A DNA stretch of 64,000 nt. It comes from Desulfobulbaceae bacterium (GTDB taxonomy: Bacteria > Desulfobacterota > Desulfobulbia > Desulfobulbales > SURF-16). Position 1 is the stretch's first letter. Each line of letters opens with the position of its first letter. The position numbers and the translations under genes are program-made. The stretch lies in the NCBI GenBank assembly GCA_002868945.1, contig PKTX01000048.1:1-64000 (forward strand). Reading direction: 5' to 3'. Under the pieces are notes generated by a model. It saw only the letters and a program-made list of their open reading frames with translations. It ran no database searches and was not told where the DNA came from. Shown in pieces: positions 8,260 to 17,245 of this stretch.

Positions 8260-8520
8260 GCCAGACAGACTCCTCGCGGTTGCTGCCGTGTCGAAGCGGC
8301 AGGCGGTACCGCGGGCGGAAGCCTTGTGGCTGCTGTTGCCGCTATGGTCGACCCCGTGCCCCTGTTGCGGTCTATTGTCGCAATGGGCGTTAAACCGCTG
8401 ATTTTCAGAGAAAATATGGTATTATCAAACTGTTGCTTGTGTCACCCTTGATCTTTGATTCGTCGCGAATCGCCTTGAGGGCCCGACCCTGCGTGAGGAG
8501 TTGGAAATGCGTCACCACCT
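8260..8520. other. Intergenic stretch before yedE
   Basis: 261 bases with no gene. No convincing promoter pair, riboswitch or terminator could be defined by eye, though a promoter for the downstream operon is expected here. Confidence 0.35.
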
Positions 8521-9660
8521 TTGCAGAAGAGTATGATTACCGGAGCGCTGTCTGTCATGGTGGCGGCTGGGCTGGTGATGGGCCTGATTGCCGGATTTGT
8601 CATGCATCGTGCCGACTACTGTGTGGCCGGCATGTTTCGGGACATTTTTCTTTTTGGGCGGCTCGGCATGATGCGTTTTCTGATCCTGCAGGTGGTGGGC
8701 ACCATGCTGCTTTTTGAACTGGCCCGGCTTTTTGGTCTCTTGCCGCTTTACCCCTTTCCCATGCTGTCACCCCCCTCCCTGGCCAATCTGCTGGCCGGCA
8801 CTCTTTTTGGTCTGGGCATGGTCATGGCCGGTGGCTGTGTCTTTGGCACCCTCTATAAGATGGGGGCCGGCAGCGTGATCAGCGCTGTCGCCTTTCTTGG
8901 CCTTGTTCTGGGCAGCGGCCTCTATGCCCTGATCCACCCTTGGTGGAGCGATCTGTCCCGTGTCACCACCTTGGTCGCCGGCCATGTCACTCTACCCCAA
9001 TTGCTGGACATCAGTCCGACCATTTTTGTCTTGCTGCTTGGCGTCCCGGCTCTTTTTTTGTTTTTTAGGTGGCAGCGCCAGGGATTGTGGCAGCGTGGCG
9101 TTGTGGTGGCAGGCTATCTGCAGCCCTGGAAGAGCGCCGTTATTTTGGCCCTGCTCGGCCTGCTTTCCTATGTGTTGATCGGCATGCCCCTTGGGGCCAC
9201 CACCACCTTTGCCAAAGTGGCCGCCATGCTGACGGAGATTGTCGCGGCGCAAGCCGTGGCAGACTCGTCGTTTTTTCAGGCCATAGCCCTGGATCTGCGT
9301 CACCCGTTCAGCAATGCCAGGCTCTGGGGGGGGCCTGGTCCCCAGGTCGATACCATCCTTGCCATTCAACTGCCGATCATTGTTGGAATTGTTTTGGGCA
9401 GCACCCTGTCGGCTTTGTTGCTGCGCGAGTTCAACATATGCTTTAAGCTGCCGCCCAGGCAACTGGTGGGCGCCATGGCCGGCGGTCTTCTCATGGGGCT
9501 GGCGGCCCGCATGACGCCCGGATGTAATATCTGGCATTTGATGGGTGGTCTGCCCGTCATGGCCATGCAGAGCCTCCTCTTTTTGCTGGGGCTCTTCCCC
9601 GGCGCTTGGCTCGGTGGTAAAATAATCAAGACCATGGTGCGCCTCCCGGCACGAACCTGA
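8521..9660 (+). CDS. yedE: YeeE/YedE family sulfur-compound transporter
   Basis: 379 aa inner-membrane protein with about ten hydrophobic segments. Two internally related halves carry the family's Cys-Gly signatures: ADYCVAGMFRD near residue 33, AGGCVFGTLYKMGAGS near residue 103 and TPGCNIWHLMGGLP near residue 337. Members of this family (TsuA, YeeE) import thiosulfate or similar sulfur species through a pore lined with conserved cysteines. The track start is TTG; an ATG four codons later is the alternative and neither has a clear ribosome site. It is followed 13 bases on by a TusA-like gene, the classic partnership for this family. Confidence 0.9.
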   Translation: MQKSMITGALSVMVAAGLVMGLIAGFVMHRADYCVAGMFRDIFLFGRLGMMRFLILQVVGTMLLFELARLFGLLPLYPFPMLSPPSLANLLAGTLFGLGMVMAGGCVFGTLYKMGAGSVISAVAFLGLVLGSGLYALIHPWWSDLSRVTTLVAGHVTLPQLLDISPTIFVLLLGVPALFLFFRWQRQGLWQRGVVVAGYLQPWKSAVILALLGLLSYVLIGMPLGATTTFAKVAAMLTEIVAAQAVADSSFFQAIALDLRHPFSNARLWGGPGPQVDTILAIQLPIIVGIVLGSTLSALLLREFNICFKLPPRQLVGAMAGGLLMGLAARMTPGCNIWHLMGGLPVMAMQSLLFLLGLFPGAWLGGKIIKTMVRLPART

Positions 9661-9673
9661 AAGATGGTGGGGC

Positions 9674-9937
9674 ATGAAAAAGAGAATGGACAAGAAACAA
9701 AAGAACATAGAAATCGATATGCGGGGTCAGGTGTGTCCATCCACCATGCTGGTGGCCCTGGAGGCGATCAATAAGTATGGCGACGAGTTGCATGGCGGCA
9801 TGGAGCAGCTCTGTATTCTCACCGATAATCGCGAGGCCACCAACACCATCCCCGATATTGCCGTCAATATGGGATATGCCGTGCAGGTCGACCGGCAGGA
9901 CTCCTTTTACCGCATCACTCTCAGCTGTGCGGAATAA
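9674..9937 (+). CDS. TusA/SirA family sulfur-carrier protein
   Basis: 87 aa. The central GQVCPSTML carries the Cys-Pro signature (Cys21) of TusA-type sulfur carriers, which hold persulfide sulfur on that cysteine. Length and predicted alpha/beta order suit the family. A GGTGGGG ribosome site lies just before the ATG. Its position between a YedE transporter and a sensor kinase suggests it accepts sulfur imported or handled by YedE; in the genome context it may be a YedE-specific carrier rather than the tRNA-thiolation TusA. Confidence 0.9.
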   Translation: MKKRMDKKQKNIEIDMRGQVCPSTMLVALEAINKYGDELHGGMEQLCILTDNREATNTIPDIAVNMGYAVQVDRQDSFYRITLSCAE

Positions 9938-9943
9938 AAAAAA

Positions 9944-12187
9944 ATGACAAAGATAGGGAAAGAGATCACCACCTGGGTGGAGCAGCGCCGCAAAAATCCG
10001 GATCTGCCGTTGCCAAAGACGGACAGCGCCGAAATGCAGCCGTTGTTGGCTCTCATTGATGAGTTAGAGCAGGAGAACAGGAAGCTGCGCTGCCGCCACG
10101 GGGCTGCCATCAGCTATATCCGCGGTAAGGTCGATCAACTTCTTGAGGTTATCGGCACTGTGCCGCTGCGGCCGGAGGAGTTGGATGACGCCACCCTGAT
10201 CAGCCTCGATCCCATCGGCATTGTCTCGGAATCCTTTCGCCGTATTCTTGAGAACTCTCGGGCCACCAACGACAAGCTGCACCTGGCCATGCAGGAAATC
10301 AAAGGGATCCTGGAGTCGGTGGGCGGCGGTGTGCTCGTGCTTGATTGTCACAAGAAGATTGTCTCTTATAATCAACGATGTTGTGAGATGATGGGTTGGT
10401 CGCATGAGAATGGCACGGACCGCAGCTGTCGCGATTTTATCTGCCGGGGTGACCATCCCCAGGGCTGTGTTTTCGATGAGATGATGCGTACCGGCCGGCT
10501 GACCAAGGGCTCCTATTGCGGCGGTGACGGGCAGCGCCACTTTGATGTGGTGGCTTCGCCGATCAGGGACAGCCAGGGAACCATCGTGCGGGCTGTCTTG
10601 CTCTATCACGATATTACCGAGCTGGTGGAGGCCAAGGCAGCGGTTGCCCAGGAGAAGGAGCGCCTCTTTTTTACCTTGGCCAGCATTGCCGAAGGGGTTA
10701 TTGCCACAAACCGGCATGGCCGGATCAGCCTGATGAATCAGGTGGCTGAAAGGCTCACCGGCTGGCGTTCCAGCCAGGCGTTGGGCCGCCCCCTCTGTGA
10801 CGTCCTGCAGGTTTTTAATAGCGAGGATCAGCACATCTGTCTCGATATTCTTGGCAATGTCCTGCTGGAAGAGGATCCTGAGCAGGTTGTCGGCAGTAAT
10901 GCCACCCTGCGTTCCCGCACCGGCGAAAAGCTCTTCTTTGCCATGAGTGCGGCGCCCATTCTCAGCCAGGAGAAGTCGGTGGCCGGCGCCATTGTTGTCT
11001 TTCGCGATATCACCAAGGAAAAGAAGCTGGAAGAGGAGATGGCCAAGTCGTCGCGTATCGAGTCCATCGGCCAGCTGGCCGGCGGTATTGCCCATGACTT
11101 TAATAATCTGCTCACCGCCATGCTGGGCAATGTCTCCCTGGCCAAGATGATGACGGATTGTGACAGCAAGGTGCACCAGCTCCTCAGCCAAACGGAAAAG
11201 GCCTCTGCCCGGGCCAGGGACTTGACCCAGCAACTTCTCACCTTTGCCAGGGGCGGCAATCCGGTGAAATCACTTTCTTCCCTGGGTGAGTTGCTCAAGG
11301 AATCCGTTGATTTTTCCCTGAGCGGCTCCAAGGTCAGGTGCGAGCTCACCGTGGCCGAGGATCTCTGGCCTGCGGAGGTGGATCAGGGCCAGTTCGGTCA
11401 GGTGATCCAGAACCTTATTCTCAATGCGGTACAGGCCATGCCGGAGGGGGGATTGCTGCGCATCAATGCTGAAAACCGTAGCCTGGACGGCCGGTCCCTG
11501 GTCCCGCAGGTTACATCCGGCAACTATGTGCAGATTACCATTCGGGACCAGGGACCGGGCATTTCCAGCCAGGATATCAATAAGATATTTGATCCCTATT
11601 TCACCACCAAGGAGTTAGGCCAAGGTCTGGGTCTGGCTATCTGCTACTCCATCATCAAAAAACATCAGGGCACCATCACTGTTGAATCGGAACCGGGCTG
11701 GGGCACCACCTTTTATATCCTGCTTCCCGCCGCCGGGGCCGATGCAGCCGCCGCTGATACGGCGCCGCAGGTTACAGAGACCTCGGCCGGCAAAGGGCGG
11801 GGCCGGGTGCTTATCATGGACGATGAAGAGGTGGTGCGCGATGTGGCGGCGGAGATGATCAGTTTTCTGGGCTATGAGGTGGTGGAGAGTTGCGATGGTG
11901 AAGAGGCCCTGGTCCTCTATGCCGAGGCCATGGAGAGCGGCCGGCCCTTTGATGTGGTTGTCATGGATCTTACCATTCCCGGTGGCATGGGCGGCAAGGA
12001 GGCGGTGCAGAAGCTGCACGAGCTCGATCCTGCCGCCAGGGTGCTGGCCTCCAGCGGCTATGCCAATGACCCGGTGCTGGCCGATTTCTCCAGGTATGGT
12101 TTTAAGGGGGTGGTGGCCAAACCCTACGGCGTGGAAGGGGTGGCCAAGGCCGTGGAAAAGGCGCTGCAGGAGCAGGAAGAAGACTAG
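9944..12187 (+). CDS. Hybrid PAS histidine kinase with C-terminal receiver
   Basis: 747 aa, no membrane segments. Order: N-terminal helical region (1-100), PAS domain (~115-230) with Cys-containing insert (CRDFICRG...GC), second PAS (~240-355), HisKA with His384 in GGIAHDFNNLL, HATPase with DQGPGIS and GQGLGLAICYS, and a receiver domain (~625-745) with MDDEE and phospho-acceptor Asp675 in VVMDLTIPG. It starts six bases after the TusA-like gene, so it is cotranscribed with the YedE/TusA pair. A cytoplasmic sensor of sulfur or redox state is a reasonable inference from that context; the output pathway is not evident. Confidence 0.9.
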   Translation: MTKIGKEITTWVEQRRKNPDLPLPKTDSAEMQPLLALIDELEQENRKLRCRHGAAISYIRGKVDQLLEVIGTVPLRPEELDDATLISLDPIGIVSESFRRILENSRATNDKLHLAMQEIKGILESVGGGVLVLDCHKKIVSYNQRCCEMMGWSHENGTDRSCRDFICRGDHPQGCVFDEMMRTGRLTKGSYCGGDGQRHFDVVASPIRDSQGTIVRAVLLYHDITELVEAKAAVAQEKERLFFTLASIAEGVIATNRHGRISLMNQVAERLTGWRSSQALGRPLCDVLQVFNSEDQHICLDILGNVLLEEDPEQVVGSNATLRSRTGEKLFFAMSAAPILSQEKSVAGAIVVFRDITKEKKLEEEMAKSSRIESIGQLAGGIAHDFNNLLTAMLGNVSLAKMMTDCDSKVHQLLSQTEKASARARDLTQQLLTFARGGNPVKSLSSLGELLKESVDFSLSGSKVRCELTVAEDLWPAEVDQGQFGQVIQNLILNAVQAMPEGGLLRINAENRSLDGRSLVPQVTSGNYVQITIRDQGPGISSQDINKIFDPYFTTKELGQGLGLAICYSIIKKHQGTITVESEPGWGTTFYILLPAAGADAAAADTAPQVTETSAGKGRGRVLIMDDEEVVRDVAAEMISFLGYEVVESCDGEEALVLYAEAMESGRPFDVVVMDLTIPGGMGGKEAVQKLHELDPAARVLASSGYANDPVLADFSRYGFKGVVAKPYGVEGVAKAVEKALQEQEED

Positions 12188-12234
12188 AGCAGTGTATCAC
12201 TTAAAGTTTTGTATATTTATGCAACTATGCCTTT

Positions 12235-12301
12235 AACCACAAAGGCACAAAGGCACGAAGATCTTCTTGTTTTGATGTTTTTCTTTGTGCCTTCGTGGTT
12301 C
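12235..12301. repeat. Inverted repeat between convergent operons
   Basis: AACCACAAAGGCACAAAG at the left is complementary at 17 of 18 positions to CTTTGTGCCTTCGTGGTT at the right, with ~30 bases between. It lies between the stop of the hybrid kinase and the stop of batE, which converge. The outer flanks (12188-12234, 12302-12378) are AT-rich with further loose complementarity (tgcaact / tgcaata). It could serve as a bidirectional transcription end, but there is no clean T-run. Confidence 0.6.
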
Positions 12302-12378
12302 GTATGCAATATCGAAATTCTACACGTAAATTTAAGTTTTACGGAGTACTATTTCCGATGAGCCGGTTCTTTTAGCTG

Positions 12379-13158
12379 TCAGATCAATTCCCCGCTGCGC
12401 CCCGGAATCCAGCAATGGCGGCCGTCGGCAAGCTCGATATGAAACCAGTAACCCCTTTTCTTGAGCAGGACAAACTCCGTGCCGCTGTGCAGGGGCTGTT
12501 TAAAGGCGGGTTGAAAGTTGCGGCCATCGCCTTGGCGGGCAATAATCTCCCGGGCCACAATGACCCCCTGCCTGGCCGGGGGCTGTAGCAGGTCAAGGCC
12601 CACGGAGGTGGAGGCGACCAGGGTGGCCAACAAAAGGAGGCCGGGAAGCCAGAGGGGCATGGGAAATTTCCGCACATAAAAGAGGCCGGCACTGAGCCAG
12701 AAGGCGACATAAAGGGCCATGAGGATGCGGCTGCGCAGCTCCCGGGACAGGTTCTTGTGCAGGTTGAGGCGCTGCAGCCAGGAGGAGTCGGGCTGCTGTT
12801 CCAGCTGGTCGCGGCGCTCGCTCCGCACCAGGGCCAGGTTGTGCTGCAGGTTGGCGTTGCCGGCCAGTTTTTCTTCGGCCCGGCGATAGCTGACCAGGGC
12901 CCGGCCCAGGTCGCCGAGGCGATAGTAGGTGTTGCCGATGTTGTAGGCCAGTTTGCCGCTTGGCCGGCTTTCATAGACCTGCTCGTAGCGCAGCAGGGCC
13001 CGGCGGTAAAGGTCAAGGGCCGCCTCCTGGTTCTTTTCGTTGTCGGCCGCATGAAAGAGGGCGTCTGCCTCTTGCAGGATATCGCTGTTGTTCTGGGCCT
13101 GAGCCGGGTCGACCAGGCAGAGGAGTAAGCAGAAAAGGGCAGTGGTAATGCGTATCAT
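12379..13158 (-). CDS. batE: BatE-like TPR/SH3 membrane protein
   Basis: 259 aa. A signal peptide (residues 1-21, ending AQAQ) is followed by TPR-like helices (~30-115, including KLAYNIGNTYYRLGDLGRAL), two membrane segments (~145-195) and a C-terminal SH3-like region (~200-259, VLLKKRGYWFHIELADG...WIPG). This order matches BatE of the Bacteroides aerotolerance (Bat) operon. It starts one base within the batD stop, so it is the last gene of the operon. Function in the family is poorly defined; envelope stress or oxygen tolerance has been proposed. Confidence 0.8.
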   Translation of the reverse strand: MIRITTALFCLLLCLVDPAQAQNNSDILQEADALFHAADNEKNQEAALDLYRRALLRYEQVYESRPSGKLAYNIGNTYYRLGDLGRALVSYRRAEEKLAGNANLQHNLALVRSERRDQLEQQPDSSWLQRLNLHKNLSRELRSRILMALYVAFWLSAGLFYVRKFPMPLWLPGLLLLATLVASTSVGLDLLQPPARQGVIVAREIIARQGDGRNFQPAFKQPLHSGTEFVLLKKRGYWFHIELADGRHCWIPGRSGELI

Positions 13159-15041
13159 CAGAGTACCTTGGCAACCTTTTTGGCGACCTGCAACAGGTCG
13201 TCTTTTTCCAGGACATGGCCCAGGCCGCCGTACAGGGCGGCCTCGCCCTGGTCAAAGATGCGGTTGATCTCCGCAGCCAACTCAGCGGTGGTGTCATCCT
13301 GGGGCAGACGGGTCAGGACATCGCTGCGGGTAATGGCCCGGGCCGGGATGCCCAGCTTATCGCTGAGAAAGGCGAGCCACAACTCAAAAAAATCGTCCTG
13401 ATCGGCGCTGCGCAATTTTTTGCGCAGGCGCCGGTAGGCCTGTCTGCGTCGATGGCGCAGCTCCCTGCTGTCGTCATGGCAATAGTAATCCACAAAAAGC
13501 ATCAGGCCAAAGAGGAGCGGCGGCACGATTAAAACGGCCAGGTAGAGGAGCTTGTCCGTCCCACCGGCGGTAGTTATCGGATTTTCATAGTTGGGCCGGA
13601 TATCCTGGCGGGCGGCATTGTTGATGGTGGTTGCGCCGGCGTCGTTGGCCGACCTGCCCATATCCCCGACAGCGTCGTCGGCCGTCACCAGGCGGGTGGG
13701 CTTGACGTCCAGATTAATGGCGGCGCTGCGTGCCACCTCGTAGCGTTTGGTCTCAGGGTTAAAAAAAGGCAGACTGAGACCCGGAATGCTCTTGACCTCG
13801 TGGTGGCGGGCCCGGATGGTGGTGGTGAAACTCTTGATCCCATCGTTCACCCTGGCCTGCGGTTTGTCCATGGCGGTTTTGAAGTCGGCGGCAGGCAGTA
13901 CCGCGGTCAGGGGCGGCAGGCTGAGGTTGTCGACAAAGGGGCCGCTGACACGTACGGTGAGTTCAATGGGATCACCGACATTAACCGTGGTGGGCGAGGC
14001 GGTGCTCTCCAGGCTGTAGGCACCCACCAGGCCGGTGAAGTCATCCGGTCTGTTGCGGCTGGGCAGCTCCAGGACCTCCAGCTCCGGACCCCGGGCAGGG
14101 ATAACCACGGTGCGGTAGGTCTTGCGACGGCCATTGCCGAACATGTCAAAGGGGTCCATGCCAAAGGAGTGCTGTTGGGAACGGCGGTAGCCGGCAAAGG
14201 TGGTGATGGCCAGGGTGCCGTCCGGCAGACGCAGGCGACCCGTGCTTTCGGGGATCAGGGTGTGCTGGAAGGTGATGGTGACATAGTCGCGGCCATGGCG
14301 GCGGGCACTCTTCTTTTCGCCAATCACCTTTTGCCCGGCCACCTCCAGTTCCACCAGGTCTTGGCCGGAGGCTGACTGGTCAGGTGGCCGGGGAAAAACG
14401 GTAAAACGCTGGTCGGTGAAGATGGGCAGGTTGAAATCAAACCCCTTGAGATCCTCGGCAATAAACCAGGTGGTGGTCATAATAACGGCTTCGCCACGGT
14501 AGCAGCGTGCCTTGGAGAGAGTGACCTCCACCTTGAATTCTTCCATCTCCTGCGGCTCCTTGACCGTCATGCTGATGGGGCGGCTCTGGTAGCTGACGCC
14601 GTCCACCTCGACACTGATGGCCGGGATGGCATGGTTACCGGCGGTGACGGCCGTGAGCTGGTATTGAAAGATATAGCTTAAGGTCTTGGTGGTCTGCAGC
14701 GTGCCGTTTATGGAGATCTGGTAGCTCTGGCTGCGGTTGCTCGAACCCTGGGACTCCACCTTGAAATTACGGAGATCAAGAGGAGGCTGCTCAACCGCCT
14801 CGGCCCCCCGAACTTCCAGCTGCAGGGTAAAGGGCTGGCCAACATAGACCTCCTGGCTTGCCACTCGGGCCTCTATTGTGACGTCCTCGGCGGCCGGCAG
14901 GGGCGCGACACCGGCCAAGAGGCAGAGCAGCACTATTGCGAGCTGGATGAAGAGATGGTGGGTTCGCAAAAAGTCCATGGAACCGCTTGATGTGGACGCC
15001 ATCAGGCAATGGCGCTGTCTGTGCCTCTGTAAATCAACCAT
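13158..15041 (-). CDS. batD: BatD-like protein (oxygen tolerance family)
   Basis: 627 aa. A signal/anchor segment near residues 30-50 is followed by extracytoplasmic beta-sandwich repeats beginning at VTIEARVASQEVYVGQPFTLQLEV, which is the typical BatD opening, then a membrane segment (~505-525) and a cytoplasmic helical tail. The N-terminal 20 residues are basic and a later Met (MDFLRTHH) could be the true start. It lies seven bases after batC and overlaps batE by one base, so it is part of the Bat operon. Confidence 0.85.
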   Translation of the reverse strand: MVDLQRHRQRHCLMASTSSGSMDFLRTHHLFIQLAIVLLCLLAGVAPLPAAEDVTIEARVASQEVYVGQPFTLQLEVRGAEAVEQPPLDLRNFKVESQGSSNRSQSYQISINGTLQTTKTLSYIFQYQLTAVTAGNHAIPAISVEVDGVSYQSRPISMTVKEPQEMEEFKVEVTLSKARCYRGEAVIMTTTWFIAEDLKGFDFNLPIFTDQRFTVFPRPPDQSASGQDLVELEVAGQKVIGEKKSARRHGRDYVTITFQHTLIPESTGRLRLPDGTLAITTFAGYRRSQQHSFGMDPFDMFGNGRRKTYRTVVIPARGPELEVLELPSRNRPDDFTGLVGAYSLESTASPTTVNVGDPIELTVRVSGPFVDNLSLPPLTAVLPAADFKTAMDKPQARVNDGIKSFTTTIRARHHEVKSIPGLSLPFFNPETKRYEVARSAAINLDVKPTRLVTADDAVGDMGRSANDAGATTINNAARQDIRPNYENPITTAGGTDKLLYLAVLIVPPLLFGLMLFVDYYCHDDSRELRHRRRQAYRRLRKKLRSADQDDFFELWLAFLSDKLGIPARAITRSDVLTRLPQDDTTAELAAEINRIFDQGEAALYGGLGHVLEKDDLLQVAKKVAKVL

Positions 15042-15047
15042 GGTCTG

Positions 15048-16223
15048 CTACCAATCCTTGCCGCCGGTGGGGCGCTGTTGTTGCATGCGCAGGCTACGCA
15101 TTTCATGGAGGGCCTTCTCCCCGTCCAGGATCTCGGAGAGGATGCTTTCTGTTCTTATCAGTGCCGATTGTTCATCCCGGCGCTGCTGGTCATCCGCTCC
15201 GGCCGTCTCACCGACTGCGGTGGGTGAGGCGGTGGGCTCGGCAGTGGTGGCCCGGTCCGGCGCCGTCCCGGTCGACTGCTGCTGGTGTTCGGCAATCTGT
15301 TCTCTTCTGTTCCCGGTCTTTGCCCCGCTGTCCTTGTCCAGGTTGTTTTTCGCCTCTTGCGAGGGGGCCGCATCCTCGGCCATGGGGCTCTCCTCCTGCG
15401 CTCCTTGTCGGCGCAGCTCTTCCTTGATCTCCTCGATGCTCCGGCGAACCCCTTGTTGGGAGGCCATGGCATCCGCCTCCTGCCTGTCCGGCTGCCCGGC
15501 CGAATCAGTGCCGGCAGCCCGGCTTTGCTTAGCCATCTCCTTTAGGCGGCGGTCATCGGCCCGGCGCTGCTCTTTGGCCATCTCCTGGCCATCTTGTTGT
15601 TGCGGCGGCGCTGCCTGTGGGTGGCTGCCCGGCTGCTCCTGCCGGTTTGCCGGTGACGGCTTGTCTGCCTCGGCATAGGCCCGGCGGAACTCTGTAATGC
15701 CCCTGCGGGCCGCCATCAGATGCGGATCGTCACGCAGGGCCTGCAAAAAGGCGTGCTTGGCAGTGAGCAGCTGCTCTTTTTTTTGGGCCGGATTCGGGTT
15801 GTCGGCAGCCGCGCTCAGCAGGGCATGGCCCTGATTGTATGCCGCCTTGGCGCGGGACTCCTGCTGCGGCAGGCCGTTTGCGGCCGCGGCAAAGCTGGCG
15901 GTCGCGGCCGCATAATTGCCCGTCTTATAGAGGGCAATGCCCTGGTTGTACTGGGCACGTGCATCGTCGGGTGCCCGGGCCACGGCCTCACTGAAAAGCT
16001 CCAGGGCCTCTGTGTGGTTGCCCGCTTCATAGGCCTTTATTCCGCGCTGCTGCAGACTGGCAAGGTTTGCGGCTGCAAGGGGCGCAGGCAGGGAAAGGCT
16101 TATGATCAGGAGTATAAAAAAGGTGCTCCAGGGGCCTGCTGATGCGCGGCATAACCACGACGCTCTTTTCCTGTGCACAATGTGGCCTGGCCGGCAAGCA
16201 GCTGGCATGGCTGCTGCTTTCAT
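15048..16223 (-). CDS. batC: BatC-like TPR protein with low-complexity tail
   Basis: 391 aa from the ATG at 16223, which has a strong GGAGGTGA ribosome site; the track begins four codons earlier at a GTG. A basic N-terminus and membrane segment (~residues 30-52) lead into three to four TPR helices (~55-160, e.g. GIKAYEAGNHTEALELFSEA and ARAQYNQGIALYKTGNY). The remaining ~200 residues are Gln/Ala/Glu-rich and probably disordered. It belongs to the Bat operon, between the second vWA protein and BatD. Confidence 0.8.
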   Translation of the reverse strand: MKAAAMPAACRPGHIVHRKRASWLCRASAGPWSTFFILLIISLSLPAPLAAANLASLQQRGIKAYEAGNHTEALELFSEAVARAPDDARAQYNQGIALYKTGNYAAATASFAAAANGLPQQESRAKAAYNQGHALLSAAADNPNPAQKKEQLLTAKHAFLQALRDDPHLMAARRGITEFRRAYAEADKPSPANRQEQPGSHPQAAPPQQQDGQEMAKEQRRADDRRLKEMAKQSRAAGTDSAGQPDRQEADAMASQQGVRRSIEEIKEELRRQGAQEESPMAEDAAPSQEAKNNLDKDSGAKTGNRREQIAEHQQQSTGTAPDRATTAEPTASPTAVGETAGADDQQRRDEQSALIRTESILSEILDGEKALHEMRSLRMQQQRPTGGKDW

Positions 16224-16225
16224 GG

Positions 16226-17245
16226 TCACCTCCACAGACTCCTCTTGATGGGTAGGTTGTTTATCATTATGTCAAGGATAAGCAACAGCAGGGCTGCTGC
16301 CAGGAAATATTGAAATTTTTCATCATATTTTTCAATGGTTTCTTCGGCAAGTTGCCGCTTGGCATCACCGGCAATAAGGTCGATATAGACCTGGCCCAGG
16401 TCAATGGCGCCGGTGGCCACCGGCAGGTAGCGACCGGCCGGCGTGGCCAGGGCCATACGACGCAGGGTGTCGCTGTCAAGGCGGCTGTGGACCTCCCGGC
16501 CCTCATGCGTGAGGTAGTGGCGCTTCCCCTCCTCATCGACAACGGGAATGGGCTGCCCCTCATTGGCATCGCCCAGGCCGATAACAATGAGGCGGATGCC
16601 CTCATCAGCCAGGGCCTCGGCCGCATGTATCGGCAATGATTCATGATCCTCGCCGTCGGTGATCAGGATGATATCCTTATAGGCCTTAACCTGCCGGTCA
16701 AAGACCTGCTGCTGCACCAGGCGCAGGGTATCGCCGATATTGGTGCCGCCCTTGAGCGGTATGGTGGTGTCGGCCCGCTCCACCATCTGCCGGAAAAAGC
16801 GGTAATCCAGGGTCAGGGGGCAGATGACCTTGGCGGAACCGGCAAAGGCCACCAGGCTGACCCGGTCGCCCTGCAGGCGTTCAACGCAGTCGATAACGGC
16901 CAGTTTGGCCCGCTCCAGACGGTTGGGGGCCAGATCCTCGGCCAGCATGGAGCGGGACACGTCCAGGACAAAGACCACATCACGGCCCTCCCTTTGTACG
17001 GTGGTGGGCTTTTGCTGCCAGGCCGGCCGGGCCAGGGCGACAATGAGCAAGGCCAGCCCGGCAAAGAGGGCCGTCCGGCCAAGGAGGGTGGCCAGTCTGC
17101 CATTGCCGCGCATAATCTGCTCTGAGGAGCTGAAGGCTTCTATCTTTTTGTGGAGCAGACGGCTGAGGTTGATGAGCAGGGCGGCAAGCAGCGGCAGGAG
17201 CCATAAAAGCAGCAGGTAATGACCGGCCAGGAACTGAAATTTCAT
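16226..17245 (-). CDS. batB: BatB-like von Willebrand A domain membrane protein
   Basis: 339 aa from the ATG at 17245, which overlaps the batA stop as ATGA and has a GGGGGTGG ribosome site; the track start eight codons upstream is less likely. Two N-terminal membrane segments (~8-30, ~55-72) precede a vWA domain whose MIDAS motif DVSRS is at residues 95-99, with a later TDGED. A final membrane segment ends the protein. The pairing of two vWA proteins with MoxR and DUF58 is the hallmark of this operon. Confidence 0.88.
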   Translation of the reverse strand: MKFQFLAGHYLLLLWLLPLLAALLINLSRLLHKKIEAFSSSEQIMRGNGRLATLLGRTALFAGLALLIVALARPAWQQKPTTVQREGRDVVFVLDVSRSMLAEDLAPNRLERAKLAVIDCVERLQGDRVSLVAFAGSAKVICPLTLDYRFFRQMVERADTTIPLKGGTNIGDTLRLVQQQVFDRQVKAYKDIILITDGEDHESLPIHAAEALADEGIRLIVIGLGDANEGQPIPVVDEEGKRHYLTHEGREVHSRLDSDTLRRMALATPAGRYLPVATGAIDLGQVYIDLIAGDAKRQLAEETIEKYDEKFQYFLAAALLLLILDIMINNLPIKRSLWR

